From: Streptomyces hilarionis
GTDB lineage: Bacteria > Actinomycetota > Actinomycetes > Streptomycetales > Streptomycetaceae
Direction: 5' to 3'
DNA length: 64,000 nt
Assembly (NCBI RefSeq): GCF_024539675.1
Contig: NZ_JAHHIT010000049.1
Coordinates: 1 to 64,000 of the forward strand
The translations under genes were made by a program, and so were the position numbers. The notes beneath the pieces were generated by a model. The model was given only the letters and a program-made list of their open reading frames with translations. It was not told the DNA's origin and searched no databases. Shown here in pieces: positions 36,153 to 44,837 of this stretch. Positions within the stretch are counted from its first letter, which is position 1, and every line of letters begins with the position of its first letter.

Positions 36153-39100
36153 TCAGATGACCTGGGGCTCGAAGTCCCAGTAGGGCCGGTTGCGGGAGCG
36201 GGCCGAGACGGTGTGCGGGTGCTTGCTGCCCAGCGTCGAGTCGAAGTCGGAGAGGGCCTCCTGCTCGACCTTCTCCGCCTGCCGGCGGTCCCGCAGGGCC
36301 CGCAGGTCCGCCGCGTGCGCGATCCGCGCCGACAGGGTCAGCGGGTGGGTGCGGCCGAGCGACTCGATGGCGCGGGTCACCGTGTCCCGGCTGAGGTCGG
36401 CGGCGCTCTCGGGGTCGCCGACGATGTTGCGCAGGGCGGAGGCGTTCAGCGCGCAGCCCAGCGTCCAGGGATGGTTCTCCCCCACCGCCTCGGTCATCGA
36501 GGCCAGTGCCTGCTCCAGCAGGACGTGCCCGGTCTCCCGCTCGCCGACGTTGCGCAGGATCAGCGCCTGGTTGGCCCGGGAGCCGGCGACGAAGGGGTGC
36601 CCCTCGTCGAGCATCACCTCGTAGCGGGCGACGACGGCCTCGCTGAGCTCGCGGGCCTGGTCGATGTCCCCGTGCTCGCGGGCGTAGCAGCTCTGCGCCG
36701 TGGCGAAGATCAGGGTCAGCGGGTGCGTCTCGCCCAGCACCCGCTCACCGCGCTCCAGGACGCTCGACAGCAGCTCGCCGGGCTCCTCCCGCTCGCCGGC
36801 GCGGTCGCGGCCGCGGTCGCGCTCGCCCAGGCGGTAGCGGCACAGCGCCAGGTTGTGCTCGGCGCTGAGGGTCTGGGGGTTGTCGCGGCCCATGACGAGA
36901 CGGCTCTCGCGCACGTTCTTCGCCTGCATCGACTCCGCCTCGGCGTAACGGCCGAGGAGCCGCAGGTCGACGGCGTAGTAGATCTCGGAACTGAGCGTCC
37001 ACGGGTGGCGGGCCCGCAGCAGCACCCGCCGCGACTCCAGGGTCTGCCGGTCGATGTCCAGGGCTTCCTGGTAGCGGCCGAGCAGGCGCAGGGAGACGGC
37101 CAGGTTGTTCAGCGAGTTGAGGCTGCGCGAGTCCTGCTCGCCGAGCAGGTCGCGGTAGCCCACCAGGACCCACTGGGACAGCTCCAGCGCCTCGTCGTAG
37201 CGGCCGAGGCCGCGCAGGTCGGCGGCGAGGCCGGCCGCGGCCCGCAGGTGCTCCAGGTCCTGGGGGCCGCGCTCGTCCTTCAGGTGCTCGGACGCGGCGC
37301 GGCTGAGCGCCTCGGTCGTCGCGTAGTCGCCGACGGCGCGCAGCAGGTTGGTGTAGTGGTAGCTCAGCTCCCAGATCCTGGGGTGGGTCGGGCCGAGCAG
37401 CTCACGCCACGCCTGCATCGCGCGCCCGCCGAGCTTGATGCCGGCGTTGTACTCGCCGGAGAAGTACATGTAGCGCAGGCAGTTGAACACCAGCCGCTGG
37501 ACGCCCGGATCCTGCGTCTGGAGCACGTCGGCGTACTTCAGGTGCGGCACGATCTGGGCGTACCCGGGCCACAGTTCCGGGTCGGTGGGCCGTCGCGGGT
37601 CGGCCGCGGCGAGGGCCTGCCGTACGACGTCGATGAACTCCTTGCGGTCGGCGTCGGGCATGTCCTTGCGCACGATCTGGTGCACCATGCGGTGCAGGTA
37701 CAGCGACTCCCCGGAGGCCGCCGCCTCGTCGCCGACCGCCTCGTGGGACTCCAGCCGGACCACCGAGTACTGGCGGAGCTGGTTGATGGCCTTGTTCCAC
37801 AGCAGCGGGTCGTTGAGCAGCCCGGCGAGCTGTTCGGGCAGTTCGTCGCTGGACATCTCGCGCAGCAGCCGGACGGGGATGAAGCCCGGGGCGAAGAAGG
37901 TGCACAGCCGCAGCAGGTCGACCGACTCGGGGACGGTCTCGCGGAGTTTGTTCAGCAGTATCGACCAGGCGGTCTGGAAGGCGAGCGGGAAGTCCGCCGA
38001 CACCTTCACCACGTCGTTGTCGATGCCGCCGTCCAGCAGGGCGATGTACTGGCGGACCGACAGGTCGGAGTCGTTCAGCCAGCCGGCCGTCTGGTCGAGC
38101 AACAGCGGCAGGTCCTCCAGCGCCTCCGCGAGCTGGTCGGCCTCCGCCTCCGACAGCCGGGGCGCGCGGCGCCGGATGAACGCCACCGACTCGTCGCGGG
38201 CGTAGACGGGCACCTCCAGCAGCTTGCTGTTGTGCTCGGTCCACTCGGGGTTGCGGGAGGTGATGATGACGTGGCCGGGGCCGGTCGGCACCAGGTCCCA
38301 GATCTGGTCGGGCTCGTCCGCTCCGTCGAGGATGAGCAGCCACCGTCCGTACGGTTCGCCGCGGCGCAGCGAGTCGCGCACGGCGCGCAGCCGTTCGCCG
38401 TACTCCTGGCCGGTCTGAAGGCCGAGTTTGGGGGCGAGTTCGGCGAGCAGCCGCCGGTAGGTCACGCGTTTCTCGGCGTTGACCCACCACACCACGTCGT
38501 ACTCGGAGCCGAACCGGTAGACGTACTCGGCGGCCATCTGCGTCTTGCCGACGCCGGACATGCCGTGGAAGGTGACGACGCCGGCGCCGGGCTCGGCGCC
38601 CCGCAGCACGTGGTAGGCGTCGTTGAGCAGCGTCTCGCGGCCGGTGAAGCGGGTGTTGCGGCGGGGCACCCCGCCCCAGACCTCGGGCATCGCCGACGGG
38701 AAGCGGGGGCCGCGGCGCGCGGCGTCGCCGTTGTCCGGCAGGGGGTCGGTCGGCAGGTCGAGGCGGTCGAGCAGACGGCGCTCGGCCTCCTCGGCGCCCA
38801 TGTTGGTCAGGTCGACGGGGGCGAGGACCGCGGTCGCCGCGGGCACGGAGGCCGAGGTGACCGAGACGGCGGCGAACCGGGAGGCGTCGGGGGCGACGAC
38901 CTCGCGCAGCGCCGCGTTCCACTCCTCCTGCGTGCGGGGGCCGAGTTGGAAGTACCACTCGCTGACGACGATGAGGATGCGTCCCTCGGCGAGTTCCAGG
39001 TCCCGCAGCAGGTCGACGAGGGGCACCTCCGCCGGGGAGTCCCAGCGCAGGTAGACGACCCGCAGGCCGCGCCTCTCCAGCCGGTCCCCGATCCAGGCCG

Positions 39101-39194
39101 CCCAGGCTCGGTTGAAGCCGGCGAAGTGGATCGTGACCGTCTGCCTCGCGGCCCCTCTCCCGGTTGCCCCGACCGGTGTACGAGCTCCAGACAT
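36153..39194 (-). CDS. fxsT: FxsT: TIR-like, NB-ARC ATPase and tetratricopeptide protein of the FxSxx-COOH system
   Basis: 1013 residues from ATG 39194 (GGAGG 8 bases upstream). Residues about 18-150 form a TIR-like domain (VTIHFAGFNRAWAAWIGDRL, ILIVVSEWYFQLGPRTQEEW). Residues about 180-480 are an NB-ARC/STAND ATPase with P-loop HGMSGVGKTQMAAEYVYRF (about 208-226), Walker B RWLLILDGADEPD and sensor HVIITSRNPEW. From about 590 to the end come ten or so TPR units with the repeated pattern ...LG-x-x-HP-x-T/W-L (LGETHPLTLIFA, VGENHPWTLGCA, LGRTHPLTLSAR). This is the architecture named FxsT in clusters making FxSxx-COOH cyclophane peptides. Its exact role is not established; regulatory or sensing function is inferred from the STAND fold. 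The HExxH gene lies upstream on the same strand. Confidence 0.85.
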   Translation of the reverse strand: MSGARTPVGATGRGAARQTVTIHFAGFNRAWAAWIGDRLERRGLRVVYLRWDSPAEVPLVDLLRDLELAEGRILIVVSEWYFQLGPRTQEEWNAALREVVAPDASRFAAVSVTSASVPAATAVLAPVDLTNMGAEEAERRLLDRLDLPTDPLPDNGDAARRGPRFPSAMPEVWGGVPRRNTRFTGRETLLNDAYHVLRGAEPGAGVVTFHGMSGVGKTQMAAEYVYRFGSEYDVVWWVNAEKRVTYRRLLAELAPKLGLQTGQEYGERLRAVRDSLRRGEPYGRWLLILDGADEPDQIWDLVPTGPGHVIITSRNPEWTEHNSKLLEVPVYARDESVAFIRRRAPRLSEAEADQLAEALEDLPLLLDQTAGWLNDSDLSVRQYIALLDGGIDNDVVKVSADFPLAFQTAWSILLNKLRETVPESVDLLRLCTFFAPGFIPVRLLREMSSDELPEQLAGLLNDPLLWNKAINQLRQYSVVRLESHEAVGDEAAASGESLYLHRMVHQIVRKDMPDADRKEFIDVVRQALAAADPRRPTDPELWPGYAQIVPHLKYADVLQTQDPGVQRLVFNCLRYMYFSGEYNAGIKLGGRAMQAWRELLGPTHPRIWELSYHYTNLLRAVGDYATTEALSRAASEHLKDERGPQDLEHLRAAAGLAADLRGLGRYDEALELSQWVLVGYRDLLGEQDSRSLNSLNNLAVSLRLLGRYQEALDIDRQTLESRRVLLRARHPWTLSSEIYYAVDLRLLGRYAEAESMQAKNVRESRLVMGRDNPQTLSAEHNLALCRYRLGERDRGRDRAGEREEPGELLSSVLERGERVLGETHPLTLIFATAQSCYAREHGDIDQARELSEAVVARYEVMLDEGHPFVAGSRANQALILRNVGERETGHVLLEQALASMTEAVGENHPWTLGCALNASALRNIVGDPESAADLSRDTVTRAIESLGRTHPLTLSARIAHAADLRALRDRRQAEKVEQEALSDFDSTLGSKHPHTVSARSRNRPYWDFEPQVI

Positions 39195-39222
39195 GCGACG
39201 GCCTCCAGCGCGTAGTACCAAA

Positions 39223-39251
39223 ATCCTAGGTCCTCGGCGCGGCGTGCGTAA
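39223..39251 (-). promoter_or_regulatory. Candidate fxsT promoter
   Basis: On the minus strand TTACGC (39251-39246) and TAGGAT (39228-39223) are separated by 17 bases. The -10 fits the streptomycete housekeeping form TAGRRT; the -35 is poor. It would start transcription about 20 bases before the fxsT ATG, so fxsT may be expressed independently of the HExxH fragment. Confidence 0.4.
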
Positions 39252-39323
39252 GTGTGCCGACTGTCGGACGCGCGCCCCGGCTCGGAGATCTTCGCGCACC
39301 GGACCGCCCCGCGCAGGCCATCC

Positions 39324-40190
39324 TCAGTCTTTCGGGCGTGGCAAGGCGGAAGCATGACGTTGCGTCCACAGAGCGCGCGCCGCTCTCACATACGCCTGCG
39401 CGCGCGCCGTGTGGGCGCGGGGGGCCGGATGTTCGGCCATGCGTTCGAAGGCGGCGGCCATCTCGTCGACGAACAGACGTCCCCGCACGGTCAGGTCGGG
39501 CGAGCCGACCAGCGCCGGGAGGGCCGCTCCGACCTGGGCGCGGTAGCGGGCGTGCCGGGACCACGCGTACGCGCGGTCGGGCGCGGGGAGGGGCGCGGTG
39601 AGCGCCCGCCGCTGGAAGTAGTGCGCCACGGCGAGGTGGGCGTAGGCCCCCTGCAACAGGGCGTCGTAGGGACGGGGCTCCGTCTTCCACGGAGCGAAGT
39701 ACCGTGCCTCCGGCGGTGCGTGATGCAGCGTCACCGCGTCTGACAGGGCGGCGAGTTGGGCGTGGTGCAGTTCGTGGACGAGTGTCTCCGCGAAGGCCAC
39801 GGCGTCGTGCGGGGTGCTGGCGAGCAGGGCGCCGAACGCCTCGTGCCGGGTCGCGCTGCACGAGTCCCGCCCGTCGGCGCCGGCGCCGGGCGGCCGCTCC
39901 AGCGGGACCAGGCAGCGCAGCAGCGCCACCGCCCCGGCCACCCGGTGCTCGCCGCCGGTGCGCAGCGCGGCGGCCGTGCCCGACCAGGCCTGGAGCCACC
40001 GCTTGCGGTCGGCGTCGTCGAGCGTGGCCGGTCCGCCGAAGGCCCGGTGCCGGGGGCCCGGCGCCGCACCGTAGGGATCGAGGTCCTCCAGGGGAACGGC
40101 GGCGCCGTGCGGCTCCAGTCCGGGCAGCGCGTGCAGCGGCGTCCAGGCCAGGGCGCCGGACCAGGCCCCCAGCCCGCTCTCCAGGTGCAC
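39324..40190 (-). CDS. HExxH-domain peptide hydroxylase, apparent 5'-truncated remnant of FxsB
   Basis: The reading frame encodes the C-terminal module of FxSxx-COOH maturases, now understood as an Fe/2-oxoglutarate-dependent peptide beta-hydroxylase. The metal motif is LVHELHHAQLAALSD, preceded by SATRHEAFGALLAST, with the later helical QGAYAHLAVAHYF and RAYAWSRHARYRAQV. From the first possible start (GTG 40190) it is 288 residues. Clear coding sequence of the same domain continues upstream in frame to about 40540 (FHPLTGPWALSCLRGLD; DLAHFGAIAAAAAARAG; TLPSLGALHT), yet this stretch has no ATG, GTG or TTG before a stop at 40602-40604. No radical SAM domain is present. The upstream PQQ gene ends at 40582. 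It is either a decayed gene or one using a rare start. Confidence 0.7.
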   Translation of the reverse strand: MHLESGLGAWSGALAWTPLHALPGLEPHGAAVPLEDLDPYGAAPGPRHRAFGGPATLDDADRKRWLQAWSGTAAALRTGGEHRVAGAVALLRCLVPLERPPGAGADGRDSCSATRHEAFGALLASTPHDAVAFAETLVHELHHAQLAALSDAVTLHHAPPEARYFAPWKTEPRPYDALLQGAYAHLAVAHYFQRRALTAPLPAPDRAYAWSRHARYRAQVGAALPALVGSPDLTVRGRLFVDEMAAAFERMAEHPAPRAHTARAQAYVRAARALWTQRHASALPRPKD

Positions 40191-40581
40191 GACGACGTCC
40201 GGCGCATCGGGTTGACGAAGCGTCAGCCTGCCGTCCCGATGGGTGACGTCGACGGGCGCGTCGCCGGGACGGGCGGTGTGCAGTGCGCCGAGCGAGGGCA
40301 GGGTCAGCAGTCCGGCGCGCGCGGTCAGCCGCAGCGCGTAGGGGATCCCGGCCCGGGCGGCCGCGGCGGCGGCGATCGCGCCGAAGTGGGCCAGGTCCCG
40401 CCAAAGCGCGTGGATCCGGGGCTCGTCCCGCGGAACTCCCGGTGGACCGCCGCCGGGACCGCCCCGTTCGTCGAGCCCTCGCAGACAGCTCAGGGCCCAG
40501 GGTCCGGTCAGCGGATGGAAGAGCAGGGCCCGGGCGGGCGAGAGCGGGGAGCGGTGGCGGGCCGCGGGGCGGCCGGTCGCC

Positions 40582-42363
40582 CTACTTGCCGTAGGCGAGC
40601 ATCAGCTTCTCCTTCGTGTCGTCGTTGCCCGTCAGCCTGGTGGTGGAGATGTAGAAGCGTCCGCCGACCCAGTCGATGTCCCGGGAGAAGAAGCTGTCCT
40701 CGATGTCGGCCGTGCTCCGGGGCAGCTGCATCAGCGTCCTGGGCGTGTGCGCGGAGCCGGCCGTCGGGATGCCCACCACGCGGCCCGGCGCCTCGTACGA
40801 CGGCTCGACGTAGGCGACGAGCTGCCCGCCCTCGGTCTTCACCGGCAGCATGGCCTCGTCCGTGGGCGACTTGACGCGCCACTTCTCCTTGCCGGTGGAC
40901 AGGTCGATCGCCACGATCTCGTTGGGACCGCTCTTGGTCTCGGTGGGGAGGTACAGCGTGCCCGCGTCGGAGGCCACGCCCGCGCAGCCCGTGAGGTTGC
41001 GCTGGAGGAACCCGCCCTCGCACTGGGGCGCGAAGTTCTCGTTGACGTGGACCTGGGAACGGAGCGAGCCGGTCGGCCCGAACGTCGTGATGTTCCAGTT
41101 CTTCTTGTCCTCGTTGGTGCTGTAGACGACCAACGGGTCGACGGAGAACGTCTTGCCGACCGACCAGCCCTTGTCGAACTTCTGCGTCCACCTGACCTTG
41201 CCGGTCGCCGGGTCCAGTTCCTGGATCTCGTCGTGCTCGGTCGGGTCGCTCGCGTCGCAGGAGGCCACCGCGATCAGCCGCGCGCCGCCGGCGAACGCGG
41301 TCGGGAAACACGCGTCGCCGTACTTCTGCTTGTCGTACAGCTTCTTGCCGGTGCGGACGTCGTAGGCCGTCCCGGACTGCGAGCGGCCCACCATCAGGGT
41401 GTTGCCGGCCAGCGACAGCTCCACGCTGATCGCGCTGTCGAACAGCGCGCCGTCCGCGACGACGGCCGTCCAGCCCTTGGCTCCGGTGTTCAGGTCGACC
41501 TGCTGGAGCTGGTTGCACTTGGCGCGGTCGCTGGTCCCGCTCATGTAGGCGACGACGATCTTCTCGTCCGCCGTCTTCTGCGGGGTGACGGCGCAGATCT
41601 TCTGCGGGAGCGTGAGGGCCGCCCAGGTCGGCCGGCCGTCGCCGACGTTGTACGCGACGAGCTCCTTGTAGGCGGCCTTCACGGCCGTCTTGCCGGTGAT
41701 CCACATGCCGGGGGCCTCGGCGCCGGAGGCGGGGGCGTCGGGCGCCTCCTTGTACCAGAGCACCTTCGCCTCGCCCGCCTTGCGGCCGGCGTTGAAGTCC
41801 TGGTCCTCGTCGCCGCCGCCGCCGTCGCCGCTGCCGTCGCCCGGGTTCACCGGGGCGGCGCTCGGCGTGGCCTTGCCGTCGTCGCTCGGTGCGGCGACCG
41901 GCTTCTTGCCGCCCTCGTCGTCCCCGCGGGTGACCGCGAACACGGTGCCGCCGACGACCAGGAGCGCCGCGACCGCGGCCCCGACCACCAGCGCGGGCCG
42001 GCCTCGGAAGGGGTTGCGGCCGCCACCCGGCGGGGTGCCCGGAGCGCCGGGCGCGCCGGGGAACGGGGGCTGCTGGGGGTAGCCGTAGCCGGGCTGCGGG
42101 CCGTAGGGACCGCTCGGCTGACCGTACGGGCCGGGCTGACCGTAGGGGCCCGGCTGCTGGGGCTGACCGTACGGCCCGGGCTGCTGCGGGTAGCCGTAGC
42201 CGGGCTGCGGCGAGGCCGGCGCGGGCGGGCCCTGGGGCGGCTGCGGCGGCTGCTGCGGCGCGCCGAAGCCGCCCTGCGGCGGCGTGGGGCCGGCCGGCGG
42301 CGGGCCGTCCTGCGGTGCTCCGAAACCACCCTGCTGCGGCGGCTGATCGGGTGGCTGAGCCAT
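40582..42363 (-). CDS. Membrane protein with Pro/Gln-rich cytoplasmic region and PQQ-type beta-propeller
   Basis: 593 residues from ATG 42363 (AGGGGGA 8 bases upstream). The first 115 residues are Pro/Gly/Gln-rich, with recurring QQPGPYGQP units. One membrane segment (PALVVGAAVAALLVVGGTVFAV) leads to an extracytoplasmic domain of about 420 residues. That domain is made of propeller blades with the PQQ pattern (LDPATGKVRWTQKF, IDLSTGKEKWRVKS, VRTGKKLYDKQKY) and paired Cys. Such proteins resemble propeller domains found after Ser/Thr kinases or in secretion scaffolds; no enzymatic motif is present. Its stop lies at the exact edge of the truncated HExxH sequence. Confidence 0.8.
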   Translation of the reverse strand: MAQPPDQPPQQGGFGAPQDGPPPAGPTPPQGGFGAPQQPPQPPQGPPAPASPQPGYGYPQQPGPYGQPQQPGPYGQPGPYGQPSGPYGPQPGYGYPQQPPFPGAPGAPGTPPGGGRNPFRGRPALVVGAAVAALLVVGGTVFAVTRGDDEGGKKPVAAPSDDGKATPSAAPVNPGDGSGDGGGGDEDQDFNAGRKAGEAKVLWYKEAPDAPASGAEAPGMWITGKTAVKAAYKELVAYNVGDGRPTWAALTLPQKICAVTPQKTADEKIVVAYMSGTSDRAKCNQLQQVDLNTGAKGWTAVVADGALFDSAISVELSLAGNTLMVGRSQSGTAYDVRTGKKLYDKQKYGDACFPTAFAGGARLIAVASCDASDPTEHDEIQELDPATGKVRWTQKFDKGWSVGKTFSVDPLVVYSTNEDKKNWNITTFGPTGSLRSQVHVNENFAPQCEGGFLQRNLTGCAGVASDAGTLYLPTETKSGPNEIVAIDLSTGKEKWRVKSPTDEAMLPVKTEGGQLVAYVEPSYEAPGRVVGIPTAGSAHTPRTLMQLPRSTADIEDSFFSRDIDWVGGRFYISTTRLTGNDDTKEKLMLAYGK

Positions 42364-42421
42364 CGACGTGTTCCCCCTTGTCACTGTTTTCTAGCCACGC
42401 CCCCGGGTCAGTGACCACCCG

Positions 42422-42451
42422 GAGCCGTCTTCAGATGTACGCAGACGGCTC
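42422..42451. terminator. Terminator hairpin between the ABC-F and PQQ genes
   Basis: GAGCCGTCT (42422-42430) pairs perfectly with AGACGGCTC (42443-42451) across a 12-base loop. It sits downstream of the ABC-F gene (minus strand). Read on the + strand it is followed by TTTCT. It isolates the ABC-F transcript from the PQQ gene. Confidence 0.65.
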
Positions 42452-42552
42452 TTTCTATCACCCGCCGCCGCAAGGCCAACGGGCCGCATCCGCCCCTGTT
42501 TCCAAGGGAGGACCGGCCCGTGATGCCCTCGTTATGCGCCTTCACGCACCCT

Positions 42553-44358
42553 TCACGCGTCCTCGGCGAGTTCCAGCCATCGCATCTCCAGCTCCTCGCG
42601 CTCGGCGGCCAACTCGCGCAGCTGTGCGTCCAGTCCGGCGACCTTCTCGAAGTCGGTGGCGTGGTCGGCGATCTGGGCGTGCAGCTTGGCCTCCTTCTCG
42701 GACGTCTTGTCCAACTGCCGCTCGATCTTCTGAAGTTCCTTCTTGGCGGCGCGCTGGTCGGCGGCGCTCTTCTCCGGCGCGGCCTTCTGCACGGCGGCCG
42801 GGGCGGAGGCGGCGGCGGCCTCCTCCATGCGCTGCCGGCGCTCGATGTACTCGTCGATGCCGCGCGGGAGCATCCGCAGGGCGGCGTCGCCGAGCAGGGC
42901 GAAGACCCGGTCCGTGGTGCGCTCCACGAAGAAGCGGTCGTGGGAGATGACGATCATCGAGCCGGGCCAGCCGTCGAGGAGGTCCTCCAGCTGGGTGAGG
43001 GTCTCGATGTCGAGGTCGTTGGTGGGCTCGTCGAGGAAGAGGACGTTGGGCTCGTCCATGAGCAGGCGCAGGATCTGGAGGCGGCGGCGCTCACCGCCGG
43101 ACAGGTCCCCGACCGGCGTCCACTGCTTGTCCTTGTTGAAGCCGAACGTCTCGCACAGCTGCCCGGCGGTCATCTCCCGCCCCTTGCCGAGGTCGACGCG
43201 CTCGCGCACCTGCTGCACGGCCTCCAGGACGCGCAGGTTCGGGTCGAGCTCGCCGACCTCCTGGGAGAGGTAGGCCAGCTTGACCGTCTTGCCGACGGCG
43301 ATCCGGCCGGCCGCGGGCTGCGTCTCGCCCTCGCTGCGGGCGGCGTCGGCCAGGGCGCGCAGCAGGGAGGTCTTGCCCGCGCCGTTGACGCCGACCAGGC
43401 CGATGCGGTCGCCGGGGCCGAGGTGCCAGGTGATGTGCTTGAGCAGCACCTTGGGGCCGGCCTGGACGGTGACGTCCTCCAGGTCGAACACCGTCCTGCC
43501 CAGGCGCGAGGAGGCGAACTTCATCAGCTCGCTGCTGTCCCGGGGCGGCGGCACGTCGGCGATCAGCTCGTTGGCGGCCTCCACGCGGAAGCGCGGCTTG
43601 GACGTGCGCGCGGGGGCGCCGCGCCGCAGCCAGGCCAGCTCCTTGCGGACCAGGTTCTGCCGCTTGGTCTCCTCGGTCGCGGCGATCCGCTCACGCTCGG
43701 CGCGCGCGAAGACGTAGTCGGAGTAGCCGCCCTCGTACTCGTGGACGTCGCCGCGCTGGACGTCCCACATGCGGGTGCAGACCTGGTCCAGGAACCAGCG
43801 GTCGTGGGTGACGCAGACGAGCGCGGAGCGGCGCTCGCGCAGGTGCCGGGCGAGCCAGGAGATGCCCTCGACGTCGAGGTGGTTGGTCGGCTCGTCGAGG
43901 ACGATCAGGTCCTGCTCGTCGATCAGCAGCTTGGCCAGCGCGATCCGGCGGCGCTCACCGCCGGAGAGGGGGCCGATGACGGTGTCCAGGCCCTGCGGGA
44001 AGCCGGGCAGGTCGAGCCCGCCGAACAGTCCGGTCAGCACGTCGCGGATCTTGGCGTTGCCGGCCCACTCGTGGTCGGCCAGGTCGCGGATGACCTCGTG
44101 CCGGACGGTCGCGGCCGGGTCCAGGGAGTCGTGCTGGGTGAGCACGCCCATGCGCAGCCCGCCGGAGTGCGTGACCCGGCCGGTGTCGGCGTCCTCCAGC
44201 TTCGCCAGCATGCGGATCAGCGTGGTCTTGCCGTCGCCGTTGCGGCCGACGACGCCGATCCGGTCCCCTTCGGACACGCCGAGCGAGATGCCGTCGAGGA
44301 GGGCACGGGTTCCGTACACCTTGCTGACGTTCTCGACATTGACCAGATTGACGGCCAT
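42553..44358 (-). CDS. ABC-F family ATPase (EttA/Uup-type translation factor or ribosome-protection protein)
   Basis: 601 residues from ATG 44358 (AGGAG 6 bases upstream). It has two ATPase domains and no membrane segment. First Walker A GVVGRNGDGKTTLIRM, signature LSGGERRRIALAKLL, Walker B IVLDEPTNHLDVEG. Second Walker A GLVGVNGAGKTSLLR, LSGGERRRLQILRLL, VLFLDEPTNDLDIE. A 70-residue coiled coil closes the protein (KKELQKIERQLDKTSEKEAK), as in Uup-like members. ABC-F proteins act on the ribosomal E site; whether this one serves translation, DNA metabolism or drug resistance cannot be told. Confidence 0.92.
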   Translation of the reverse strand: MAVNLVNVENVSKVYGTRALLDGISLGVSEGDRIGVVGRNGDGKTTLIRMLAKLEDADTGRVTHSGGLRMGVLTQHDSLDPAATVRHEVIRDLADHEWAGNAKIRDVLTGLFGGLDLPGFPQGLDTVIGPLSGGERRRIALAKLLIDEQDLIVLDEPTNHLDVEGISWLARHLRERRSALVCVTHDRWFLDQVCTRMWDVQRGDVHEYEGGYSDYVFARAERERIAATEETKRQNLVRKELAWLRRGAPARTSKPRFRVEAANELIADVPPPRDSSELMKFASSRLGRTVFDLEDVTVQAGPKVLLKHITWHLGPGDRIGLVGVNGAGKTSLLRALADAARSEGETQPAAGRIAVGKTVKLAYLSQEVGELDPNLRVLEAVQQVRERVDLGKGREMTAGQLCETFGFNKDKQWTPVGDLSGGERRRLQILRLLMDEPNVLFLDEPTNDLDIETLTQLEDLLDGWPGSMIVISHDRFFVERTTDRVFALLGDAALRMLPRGIDEYIERRQRMEEAAAASAPAAVQKAAPEKSAADQRAAKKELQKIERQLDKTSEKEAKLHAQIADHATDFEKVAGLDAQLRELAAEREELEMRWLELAEDA

Positions 44359-44837
44359 TTCTCTCCTGCCCGGGGGGATCGATCGACCCTCCAGGGTAGT
44401 CCGGCGGCCCGCACCGCCGACCCACCCGTCCGGCCGGGGGCGGGAGCCCGCCGGAACGGAGCGGTCGCGCGGCGAGCCGTCCGTGCGGGAACTGCTTCCG
44501 CACGGCGTGCGATGTCCGGGCCCGGCGCGTGGAATCCGTGTGCGCTGTTCAGCGGCGGCGCGTGCGTGGTCGCTGCCCGCCCCCGGCGTCGGGCGGGCGG
44601 GGCCGGACCGCGGACGGCTGCTGGTCGCGCACCCCCGGCGGACGCCCCGCCCCCGCGAGCCCCGCGCACGACGCCGCCGAGCCCGGCGAACGCGTCCCCG
44701 TACCGACCGGCTCTCCCCACCGCCCGCAACCCGACCCGCCACCTGCCCGCGGCCGGACTTCGGGGCGGCGCTCGGCCGGACCCGGCGGCGCTCAGCCGGA
44801 CCCGGGAACGGCCGCCGGCCGGGCTCGGCGGTGGCGC
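44359..44837. other. Gene-free stretch with a short direct repeat
   Basis: The 479 bases upstream of the ABC-F start contain no reading frame with convincing coding statistics. At 44764-44803 two 20-base copies of GGCGGCGCTCNGCCGGACCC lie end to end with one difference, and a third degenerate copy runs into the 3' end of the ankyrin/HEAT gene (44830-44855). The ABC-F promoter should lie near 44360-44420, but no boxes are clear. Confidence 0.5.

Noticed and set aside
39195..39323. Searched for an FxsA precursor ending F-x-S-x-x between fxsT and the HExxH fragment
   Set aside because: No short frame with a ribosome binding site and that C-terminus is present here or in the other spacers of 36-43 kb.
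44217..44729. 170-codon minus-strand frame in the gap upstream of the ABC-F gene
   Set aside because: Its C-terminal part overlaps the ABC-F start out of frame and the rest has no codon bias beyond base composition.
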